Shown: positions 6,761 to 14,600 of the stretch, one piece after another
Layout: every line of letters begins with the position of its first letter
Position numbering within the stretch: position 1 is the first letter of the stretch
NCBI GenBank assembly: GCA_031553655.1
Contig: JAVBLG010000008.1
Span: 1-23,163 of the forward strand
Source of the DNA: JAVBLG01 sp031553655
GTDB taxonomy: Bacteria; Desulfobacterota; Desulfovibrionia; Desulfovibrionales; Desulfovibrionaceae
Direction of reading: 5' to 3'
Length of the DNA: 23,163 nt
The notes under the pieces: model-generated
Seen by the model: only the letters and a program-made list of their open reading frames with translations
Told to the model about the DNA's origin: nothing
The model's database searches: none
Made by a program: the position numbers and the translations under genes

Positions 6761-6942
6761 GGTTGCAGGCGTTCGCTTGTGAGGAGGCAAACGACTGGCT
6801 CTTCTGTATCAACCGCCTGCCAGGGAGGAGGCAATCGGTTGAATCTTGTCTCAGCCGCCGACCAGGGAGGAGGCGAACGACTGATCCTTTTTTTCTCATT
6901 CGCCGTCCGGGGGGGAGGGTGACGGACGAATCGGGGAGGAAG
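6721..6942 (-). ncRNA. Candidate five-hairpin RNA with anti-Shine-Dalgarno loops
   Basis: Starting four bases after the flgE stop, the minus strand holds five hairpins about 42-46 bases apart. H1: stem 6921-6931 with 6898-6907, C-rich loop. H2: stem 6872-6883 with 6852-6863, loop UCCUCCCU. H3: stem 6830-6842 with 6809-6821, loop UCCUCCCU. H4: stem 6788-6794 with 6773-6779, loop CCUCCUCA. H5: 15-bp stem 6746-6760 with 6721-6735, loop UCCUCCCUGG, ending in six U's. The nonamer CCUCCUCCC is exact at H2 and H3, and UUCCUCCCC stands just before H1. Several pairs in H2 to H5 are G-U, which hold only in minus-strand RNA. The motif complements Shine-Dalgarno sequences and matches the loop motif of CcsR/'cuckoo' RNAs. 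It may be a processed flgE 3' UTR or an independent small RNA. Its function is inferred. Confidence 0.7.
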
Positions 6943-6945
6943 TAT

Positions 6946-8757
6946 TTATCTCTTCATGCCGATTACGGTTTCAAGCATGGTGTCAACAGTGGTTATGAGC
7001 TTGGAGTTGGCCTGGAAGCCGCGCTGGGTGGCGATCATCTGCACGAATTCCTTGGCCATGTCCACGTTGGACTGTTCAAGGGAGTACGCTTCCACCGAGC
7101 CGAGGCCGCCTTCTCCCGCCGGGCCCATTTGCGGCTCGCCGGAAGCTACGGTTGCCGAGTACAAATTGCCGCCGTCACGACGCAGACCTTCTTTGTTCAC
7201 AAAGTCGCATATGGCGAGCTGGTACAGCGGCAGCGACACGCCGTTGGAGTAGATGCCGTACATTATACCAGAGGTATCCACATTGTAGCTGGTGAGGTTG
7301 CCGTAAGAATATCCGTCCTGCACGCGCGAGTTGGTCAGGCTGGCCCCGGAATAGCTGGTGGTGGCGTCGCTTCCGCGTTGTGACGAAACCATGCATCCGA
7401 GAGTCTCGTAAACGGTATTGTTCGGGTCGGTACTGAGATCCTTGTACCCTGTTACCGTGGCGGCGGAACCCGACTGGCTCCAATAATCAGGATACTTGGC
7501 GCTACTATTGCTCTGAATGCCCAGATTCAGCTCCATGCACTTGCCGTCGGCTCCGCCCGAGGCTACTGTGCTGCCTCCTCCGATACCGGCGAAGTTGGCC
7601 GCAATCATGGGGTGCCCATTAGTGGAAAGGCGAGTGGGATACCAACTGCTCAAATTGTCAGGATTGCCGTCGGCCATGGGGATAGTGCCATTTTTATTGG
7701 TGGAAAAATCACCATCCGCTCTGTAGGTATAGGCGGTCATATCCACAATCTGTCCGGAGCTGTCGAAAATCAGCGTGCCCGTCATCAGAACGCCCGCGGA
7801 CTTGCTGTCGGAAAAATTATTGACCTTGGACGCATCACTGTACTTTCCAGTAGCCGGGTCGTAAGTCACCGTGTCGTCAGTGGCCCAGGTACGCTTGTCC
7901 TCGGACGGAGGGCAAGTAAGTATGTATTCGTACATGGTATATCCGCCGGGCAAGCCGAGAGACTTATCCACAAGATTACCGTTGGCATCCTTCTCGCTTA
8001 TTGTCGCAGCAACCTGGTCACAGTACATGGTGAGGGTATGCTTGGTGCCGCCTTCGTCATATACGGTTACAGTGGCGGGATAGGCATAGGCGTCTTCGCT
8101 TATGGGCGGATTTTTGGTTCCGTCCCAGGTCGTGAGCAAACCAAAGGCGGGGTTAGTGGAATTGACTGTTTTGTCATTTCCGCTATCGGAAGAAAGGTTG
8201 AGACTGAAGTTCACCTGAGTGGTGGCCTTGGGGTTCACGCTCCAGTTATCCAGCACTACGTCCACCGGGGAGCCGGTGCGCGCGCTAGAGGAAGAGGAAG
8301 ATGAGTCGCTCACAACGACGCCACCCGACGTTTCACGAGTAACAGAAGAGCTGGGTATCTTCCAACCCTGCAAAGCCAGACTGTTGGGATCACGCAACAC
8401 GCCTTCCTTGTCGAAGCGGAAGTCGCCGGCGCGGGTGTACCACGTCTGGCCGCTGTTACTGTCGCGCACCTGGAAAAATCCGCGTCCGGCTATGGCCAGG
8501 TCGGTGGCCTCGTTGGTGGACTCAAAGGCGGCCTGCGAAAAGTCGCCCAGCACCGCGCCAACCTTCGCGCCGCGCCCAACCTGGGTGGGGCCGCTGGTGG
8601 AATAGCCGTTCTGGTATATGAAATCCTGAAAATCCATGCGCTGGGCCTTGAAGCCCACTGTATTGATATTGGCGATATTATTGCCGATGACGTTCATCTT
8701 TTCGCCGTGTGTAAGCAGGCCCGAAACACTCGTCCACATGCTGGCTGAAAGACCCAT
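6946..8757 (-). CDS. flgE: Flagellar hook protein FlgE
   Basis: A 603-residue hook subunit, exported by the flagellar type III system and polymerised into the hook. The N-terminus MGLSASMWTSVSGLLTHGEK and the following NVIGNNIANINTVGFKAQR are the rod/hook family helix. The TDLAIAGRGFFQV and TRAGDFRFDKEG motifs follow, then a FlgE_D2-like part near 220-380. The C-terminus carries EQSNVDMAKEFVQMIATQRGFQANSKLI and ends MLETVIGMKR. It is about 200 residues longer than enterobacterial FlgE, the surplus lying in the variable outer domains and including a Ser run near residues 151-159. GGAGG sits eight bases upstream of ATG. It is the last protein gene of the fliK-flgD-flgE unit. Confidence 0.97.
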   Translation of the reverse strand: MGLSASMWTSVSGLLTHGEKMNVIGNNIANINTVGFKAQRMDFQDFIYQNGYSTSGPTQVGRGAKVGAVLGDFSQAAFESTNEATDLAIAGRGFFQVRDSNSGQTWYTRAGDFRFDKEGVLRDPNSLALQGWKIPSSSVTRETSGGVVVSDSSSSSSSARTGSPVDVVLDNWSVNPKATTQVNFSLNLSSDSGNDKTVNSTNPAFGLLTTWDGTKNPPISEDAYAYPATVTVYDEGGTKHTLTMYCDQVAATISEKDANGNLVDKSLGLPGGYTMYEYILTCPPSEDKRTWATDDTVTYDPATGKYSDASKVNNFSDSKSAGVLMTGTLIFDSSGQIVDMTAYTYRADGDFSTNKNGTIPMADGNPDNLSSWYPTRLSTNGHPMIAANFAGIGGGSTVASGGADGKCMELNLGIQSNSSAKYPDYWSQSGSAATVTGYKDLSTDPNNTVYETLGCMVSSQRGSDATTSYSGASLTNSRVQDGYSYGNLTSYNVDTSGIMYGIYSNGVSLPLYQLAICDFVNKEGLRRDGGNLYSATVASGEPQMGPAGEGGLGSVEAYSLEQSNVDMAKEFVQMIATQRGFQANSKLITTVDTMLETVIGMKR

Positions 8758-8835
8758 GACTGCCTCCGTAAGAAAATTAAAATCTGTATTTGTCGCCTGC
8801 TTGCAGGCTAGTATTTTTTTTTGTGAGCCGTCGGC
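8758..8835. other. flgD-flgE gap with small palindrome and T9 run
   Basis: GCCTGC-TT-GCAGGC at 8795-8808 is followed on the + strand by nine T's (8814-8822). The layout is that of a weak terminator for + transcription, against the genes. On the coding strand it would only be a small hairpin in the flgE leader, upstream of its GGAGG site. Confidence 0.3.
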
Positions 8836-9594
8836 TTAGCTGGTGCTCGTGCCGTTATCAGTACTGGAGCTGGAACTGCTGTCGCTGGAACTACTGTCGC
8901 TGGAACTGCTGGTGGGGGTGGCCACTTGGCGCACATTGGCCAAATCAACCACGCGTCCGTCGGACAGGCGCAGATAAGTTGTTCCGTCTTCGGTAACCAC
9001 GCCCTGTACCGTGCCGTCAATGAGGCTGTCGGTGGTCATCACGTTACCCTTGGCGTCTTTGCAGGACAGGTATATATTATACACACCGTCGGGGGCGGCT
9101 GCTCCGGTGTAATCAGTGCCGTCCCAAGTGAAGTCGTAAGAACCGGCCGAGCGAGTTCCCAGAGTGTAGCTGGACACGATATTATTATTTTGATCGTAGA
9201 TTTCTATGGAACCGCTGGCCATGGTGTCGCCAATGGCCCAGCGATAGGTGGAAACCTTCTCGCCTTCCTTGCTTATACTCGTGCCGTAAGCGGCCACGTC
9301 CTTGCCTATGTACGAGGTGGCGTTGATCATTTGCTGGTTTTGCGTAGCCGCGGTCAGCGACCCCATGCTCGTATTCAAGTTCATTAGCTGTTCAAGGCTG
9401 GAGAACTGGGAGAGCTGGGCAATATATTCCTTGTCTTCCATGGGGTTAAGCGGATCCTGATACTTGAACTGGGTTACCAGAAGCAGCAGGAAAGCTTCCT
9501 TATCCAGGTCTCCACCCTTCTTTTCCGACACAGCCTTGTTGAACTCATTGTTGGTGGCGGTCAGTTGCGATGCTATGGTGCTGGCGCTTGCCAT
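8836..9594 (-). CDS. flgD: Flagellar hook capping protein FlgD
   Basis: A 252-residue scaffold protein that sits at the tip of the growing hook and guides FlgE assembly. The N-terminal FlgD domain is clear: FLLLLVTQFKYQDPLNPMED (35-54), then YIAQLSQFSSLEQLMNL (57-73). The middle is the FlgD Ig/Tudor region with GSIEIYDQNNN, FTWDGTDYTG and APDGVYNIYL. The last 27 or so residues are an almost pure Ser/Thr/Asp tail, encoded by imperfect 18-base repeats (about 8865-8910), which is not part of the usual fold. Its ATG lies 22 bases after the fliK stop, with AGAGG nine bases upstream. Confidence 0.96.
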   Translation of the reverse strand: MASASTIASQLTATNNEFNKAVSEKKGGDLDKEAFLLLLVTQFKYQDPLNPMEDKEYIAQLSQFSSLEQLMNLNTSMGSLTAATQNQQMINATSYIGKDVAAYGTSISKEGEKVSTYRWAIGDTMASGSIEIYDQNNNIVSSYTLGTRSAGSYDFTWDGTDYTGAAAPDGVYNIYLSCKDAKGNVMTTDSLIDGTVQGVVTEDGTTYLRLSDGRVVDLANVRQVATPTSSSSDSSSSDSSSSSSTDNGTSTS

Positions 9595-9616
9595 TTTGCG
9601 AACCTCTTTATTTCGG

Positions 9617-11569
9617 TCAGGCTACGATATTGATGCTGCGGGAGGAAATTCCTGCCGGGTGAGTAGATGATTGCATAGCCTGTTCCAAAACATCTCCTGA
9701 AGAATTAAACGTGCTATTACGTGCCTTTACAAGATTGCGCAAACGTTCAAGGTCTTCCCGGCGGGCATTTTCTTCCTGCCCCATATTGTGCCGATCCAAT
9801 CCTTGCCAGTTTTGATCGTTATTATTGCCGGTCGTCTGGGTTTGCGCCTCAAGCTTGTCCACCTTCACGCCTTGCGCTTCCAGATTGGACCTTATGGTTT
9901 CCAGCTGGCGCGCCATAAGCTCGGTGGTTTCAGCGCGCTCAGAGCGTATGGTGGCGCTCACTTCGCCGTTACGGCTGGTGAGCACAACTGTTACCGCGCC
10001 CAGCTCGCCCGCGCTCAATTGAAGGTCGAGTCGCTTTGAGCCGTCGCGCATCGCCGAAAGAGCGGCTTGCTCCACCTGCCCCGCGACCTGGCGGGAAAGT
10101 TGGGGTAGCTCTTTGGCCGTGGAAGCGGCATTAGTTGCAGCGGAAGTTGCATTGGTCGCGATGGAACCAGGCATATTGAAATTGATGCCGCCAAAGGCCA
10201 TCTGGGCCGAGGGCCGCACTTCGGTCTTGTTCAGAATGGAGTCCCACGCCTTTTCGTCACCGGAAGAGTCGCGGCTCGAATCAGAAGAATCGCGTCCGCC
10301 CCGCCCGGAAAAAGACTCCTGATCGGAGCGTGCCGTGCGGCCGATTTCGGACTTTAACGAATCGATAGTGAAGTCGGACTTGCCTTGCTCGTTCTTCGAG
10401 CCCTCGGACTTGCCCGATTCGCCCTTTACGACCTCGAGCTTGCCCGACTCACCCTTTACAACCTCGGGCTTGCCCGAATCGCCCTTTACAACCTCGGGCT
10501 TGCCTTGCTCATTTTTAACGGTATCGGACTTGAAATGTTCGCCCTTCTCGCCCTTGAGGTTGTTTTTTTCCCCCACCACGGCGGCCTGGCCGGATTCTTC
10601 GCCGTCCAGGATTTCAGAAAGACTTTCCCGCACCTTCTTGGTAACGGTCTTCTCAATGTGAACCAGGCTTTGATCGGCCTTGACGTTAGACTTGGCCCCG
10701 GCATTGCGTTCGTCGTCCATACGCATTCTGGCAACATTAATCCGGGGCTGTAAAGTCGCGCTCAGGGCCGTATTTATCTTCTGCTGGGCTTTTGCGCTAT
10801 TCATCAACTCCTGCTGGCCAGGGGTCATCAGTCTGCTGAAGTCGGCGGCGTCCAGGCTGAGGGAAGCATTTTGCCCAAAGCTGGACATGATGCTCGCCGT
10901 TGTGTCGGAAGACAATTTGAAAGCCTTGCAAAAGGCGGATATTTCATTGGTATCGAAAGTATGCCGTTCCGAAGCGTTCTTCTGCATGGCCTGGCTGACG
11001 GTATTCCACGCGTCTGTAAACTTGCCCTGCTCAAGCCGGCTGTACACGGCCTTGGCCGTTTCGCCGCTGGAATCTATTTTCTTCAGGGCCGAGTCAAGAT
11101 GGGCGCGGTCGGAATCGCTGAGAACCGGCGGAGTGCTGTTGGTCTTGAGTGAAGCGGCCACCTGCGACAGCGTTGCGCCGTCTGGCTGCTGCCTAAGCTT
11201 GTCATATTCGGCAAGAGCATCCTCAGGCACCCCGGCCTTTACCAGATCTCGCCGCAACAAGCCCAGCTCCTGCTGAGTGAACTGAACGTCGCCCACATCG
11301 CGTATGGTTTGCTCGGCTTGCTTGCCGGCAGCGGCCGCGGCGGCCGCTATGGTTGCTTGCGAGGCCAGGGCGGAAGAAGCCTGAAAGGCCCCTTCCTGCG
11401 ACTGTGTGCCGTCGTTTACAGAAGGAATCTGAACCCCGGCCTGCTCCAACACCTTATTGAAGGCGTCGAGAAAATTATTGTAGGCGTCATTGGCCGAAGC
11501 GGCCTGTTGCCCGGACGCGCACAAAAGCTCGTCGCCGAGCAGGGTGGAATTTTTGGGAATAATATACAT
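9617..11569 (-). CDS. fliK: Flagellar hook-length control protein FliK
   Basis: A 650-residue hook-length ruler and export-specificity switch. The C-terminal Flg_hook domain (about residues 490-595) reads LDLQLSAGELGAVTVVL and later ELMARQLETIRSNLEAQGVK, the usual pattern. The rest is poorly conserved, rich in Ala, Gln, Ser and Lys, as expected for the disordered ruler part. An unusual block of 10-residue repeats rich in G, K, E and S is encoded at 10374-10553. ATG 11569 is chosen because AAGGAG stands about seven bases upstream, and a sigma-54-like site would place the transcript start just ahead of it. An in-frame ATG at 11596 would fall on that site. It is longer than enterobacterial FliK (about 400 residues). 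Confidence 0.92.
   Translation of the reverse strand: MYIIPKNSTLLGDELLCASGQQAASANDAYNNFLDAFNKVLEQAGVQIPSVNDGTQSQEGAFQASSALASQATIAAAAAAAGKQAEQTIRDVGDVQFTQQELGLLRRDLVKAGVPEDALAEYDKLRQQPDGATLSQVAASLKTNSTPPVLSDSDRAHLDSALKKIDSSGETAKAVYSRLEQGKFTDAWNTVSQAMQKNASERHTFDTNEISAFCKAFKLSSDTTASIMSSFGQNASLSLDAADFSRLMTPGQQELMNSAKAQQKINTALSATLQPRINVARMRMDDERNAGAKSNVKADQSLVHIEKTVTKKVRESLSEILDGEESGQAAVVGEKNNLKGEKGEHFKSDTVKNEQGKPEVVKGDSGKPEVVKGESGKLEVVKGESGKSEGSKNEQGKSDFTIDSLKSEIGRTARSDQESFSGRGGRDSSDSSRDSSGDEKAWDSILNKTEVRPSAQMAFGGINFNMPGSIATNATSAATNAASTAKELPQLSRQVAGQVEQAALSAMRDGSKRLDLQLSAGELGAVTVVLTSRNGEVSATIRSERAETTELMARQLETIRSNLEAQGVKVDKLEAQTQTTGNNNDQNWQGLDRHNMGQEENARREDLERLRNLVKARNSTFNSSGDVLEQAMQSSTHPAGISSRSINIVA
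10374..10553 (-). repeat. Six 30-base tandem repeats inside fliK
   Basis: Six consecutive 30-base units (10374, 10404, 10434, 10464, 10494, 10524) encode a 10-residue period of the type SGKPEVVKGE. Units 2 to 4 are the most alike at the base level, and units 1, 5 and 6 are diverged. In-frame gain or loss of units would change ruler length without breaking the gene. Confidence 0.85.
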
Positions 11570-11595
11570 GGTAGACTCCTTCTGGAGGCCATGCA

Positions 11596-11611
11596 TACAA
11601 AATACGTTCCA
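11596..11611 (-). promoter_or_regulatory. Sigma-54-like promoter before fliK
   Basis: On the minus strand TGGAACG-TATT-TTGTA compares with the sigma-54 consensus TGGCACG-N4-TTGCA: the layout is exact, with C to A in the -24 part and C to T in the -12 GC. It lies 27 bases upstream of the fliK ATG. Hook genes are commonly sigma-54-dependent in polar-flagellated bacteria. The altered -12 GC lowers confidence. Confidence 0.45.
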
Positions 11612-11639
11612 CAGTAAAATCAGGCTTCAATTCAACAGA

Positions 11640-14600
11640 TTATGAAATGCTATGGTGTGGAGGCAGGAAAATTTTGCCTGACTCGTCCACGCAAAGCGCA
11701 TCGGTTACGTCCATGCTGTTGCCGATGCAACACAGCGTTCCATCGGCTGTATGGTAAGTGATCATTTTGGACATGACCAGGCGATATTCATCATCAAACA
11801 CGCGCATGCGCAGCATGATTTCATAGCGTTTATAGGGAGTTTCAAAAGCTTTACGCAAAGTGGAAAGAGCCTGGGGCAAATCGTCAGAGTGAACAAGGCT
11901 CGTTCGAGAATCGACATCCACGATGCTTGTGCCCATGCAATCGAAATTGCAAACACGATCTTCGTCGCTGACCCAGGAGCCGGGACGGGCCAGAATGTTG
12001 AAGCCGTTGCCGTTATCTTCCCGTACTTCCCAGATAAAGCTGTCCGTGGCCTCCAGCAGAGATCTGAAACGCTTGCCGTGGGCTTCGAATTCCTTTTGCA
12101 GCCTGATCTGCTGGTTGATATTGCTGCATACCGCTATAGTGCGGTAACAGCCAAGCTCATTATCATAAAAAGTGGAAAGGCGCATAGCCGTCCATATATA
12201 CCCGGCGCCGGAGGCCCTGATGCGCACCAGGCTTTCCCGCGAGTCGCCGGGGTTGTCGCGCGAACGCTCCAGCTCAAGCCAGAACAGGCGCAAATCATCC
12301 GTATGCACATGAGAGCCGAAAACATCCGGTTCTATCTCCGCATGCCTGGCAAACGCGCCGGAATCCATACCAGCTATTTTCCACCCGCCGGGCATGTAAA
12401 TAATTTGCATATGCCTGCTGTCGGGGCGGTATTCAAACACAAAACCGTCGGCGGAACGCAAAATGGATTCGGCCTGCTGCGACTTTGTGCGCAATTGGTT
12501 GCGCAGCATCTGCATTTCGTCATAGCTTTCGTATTCATCGCCGGGCAGCAGGCACAGCGCGGTATTAAAATCGGCGCGGCCGTCCTCAAGCATGAGCGGA
12601 ATTTCATTTTCGGGGAGGGGCCTGGAATATAAGTAACCCTGGATGTAATCAACGCCCATCTTCTTCACCAGCATATCCTGGGCCGTGGTTTCCACCCCTT
12701 CCACACAAACTCTCTTGCCGTTGCTGTGCGCCAGAGTCACTATGGAACGCACGAAATTGCGGGAAAAATCGTCGGTATCAATATATCTGGTGAAAGTCTG
12801 GTCGATCTTGATCACGTCCAGCGGAATGCTGTTCAAGGTGGAAAAGGAAAAATACCCGCTGCCGAAATCATCTAGAGCGATCCTTATGCCCATGTCTCTC
12901 AGCTTGGAGACAATGCGCAAAATCTTGTCCACCTCACGCATGGCGATGGTTTCGGTAATTTCAAGTACAACCCAGCGTGGGTCGCACCCCGTGTCGCGCA
13001 GGGCGGCAACAACGCTTTCAAGCAAATCGCCGTGCTGAAACTGCACCACGGAAACATTTATGTTCACAATAAACTCATGGCCCAGATCGTGCCAATGGCG
13101 GCAGGCGGCAAAAGCCTTGCGCATCACATAATCGCCAATGGCCGAAATAACCCTGAGGCGCTCGGCCACAGAAATAAGGGCATCGGCCGGCAACGCGCCG
13201 ATTTTTTTGTTGTAAAAACGCAAAAGCGCCTCGCAGCCCCTCACTTTGCATTTTTTTGCTTCGATGATCGGCTGGAAATATACCTGGAAATCCCTAAAAT
13301 TGTTTTCCAAGGCGCTGCGCAGGGCCTGCTCGATGTCGTATTGGCGGCGCAAATTCTCGGTGAGGGAAATGGAGAAGTTAGAAATTTTGTTCTTGCCGTG
13401 GCCCTTGGCATTGTGCATGGCAATGGCGGCCGATTCCAGTAGATTTTCGGCTACTACCCCGTATTCGGGAAAAAATACGGTGCCTATGCTCGCGGTGCAA
13501 TAATGATATTCGTTGCGCGCGCACCACACGGCTCGGCAGCGTTCCACAATGGCGGAAAGATCCTCCTGAAGGATTTCGGGAGTTATGCCTTCATAAACAA
13601 TCAGGAATTCGTCACCGCCAAAGCGAAATATCTTGCCCTTGCCGGTTGTAATTTTCTGCAGAAAGGCGCAAAGCTCCTTAAGCAAAGCGTCGCCCACAGT
13701 ATAACCGGCCAATTCGTTTATAGATTTAAAGTCGTCAAGGTCGATCAGGGCCAGGCAGCCGTCCTTGCAGCTTTCAAGCAAAGCGCAAAGATATTTCTCG
13801 GCTGAAAGGCGGTTGGGTATGTCCAGAAGCGAATCATAGTAGGCCCGATAAAAAATAAACTCTTCCGTGCGTTTGCGCTCCATGGCGGTTTCAACCACAT
13901 GCACGGCTATTTCCAGATTGACCATATCCTGCCGCGAAAGCTCCCGGCCTTCGGAAAAATCACTGAAGCAGATGGCTCCGAGTATTCTGCCGCCGGAATA
14001 TATCGGCGCCACGGCAAAATTTTTAGGAATGCGCATACCCGGGCGATATTCGTCATATTTATCAATATTGTTCTCAATCAATTGCAACAGGCCGACGTCT
14101 GTGGACACCCCCCTTTCAAGACGGGCTATGTCGTTCACAAAAAGCCAGTCTATGGGCGCGGAGGCTTTTTTGGCCCGATCAAAATCATAGTAGCTCAAAT
14201 AGGCGCGCTCATGCTCCACATTTTCCCTGTAAGGCACCTCGTACACCGACACGCGGTCGAACTGAATGACTTTACGTATGGAGGACAGGGCGCGGCGCAT
14301 CATTTCATAGGTGCTTTTAGCATTGGATATTTCGCGATACACTCCTGCTATGGCCTGACGCTTGCCCACGGCGATGGCATATTCGATATCGGCGCGGGCA
14401 ATGGTATCACTGATTATATGAGCCACATTCCTGTAGAGGTTTATTTCTCTCTCACCCCATTCCATAACCCTGCCAACGGAAAAAATCGCAATATAGGACT
14501 GATCGCCGTTCATGCTTTGTAAACCGTAGGAGCAGAACCCGCGCACTCCGCGCGGCCTGAAATAGTCCTGTTCTTCCTGCGACAGCGTTGTAATGTCGGG

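Noticed and set aside
6721..6942. The same hairpins read on the plus strand as a CsrB/RsmY-like CsrA sponge with GGGAGGA loops
   Set aside because: On the plus strand the G-U pairs of H2 to H5 become A-C mismatches, so stems weaken. No plus-strand promoter or terminator in the right place is seen, and the terminator stem would come first. Kept as a minus-strand RNA.
6960..6986. TTGACA near the end of flgE as a separate promoter for the hairpin RNA
   Set aside because: The TTGACA is formed by conserved codons and the best -10 (TAATCG) is poor with a 15-base spacer. Read-through from the hook operon is simpler.
8795..8822. Palindrome plus T9 run as a real terminator
   Set aside because: It faces the plus strand, where no gene is supported, and the palindrome leaves almost no loop.
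10374..10553. Regular 30-base repeats as a CRISPR array
   Set aside because: Units are contiguous without spacers, in frame within fliK, and encode a 10-residue repeat.
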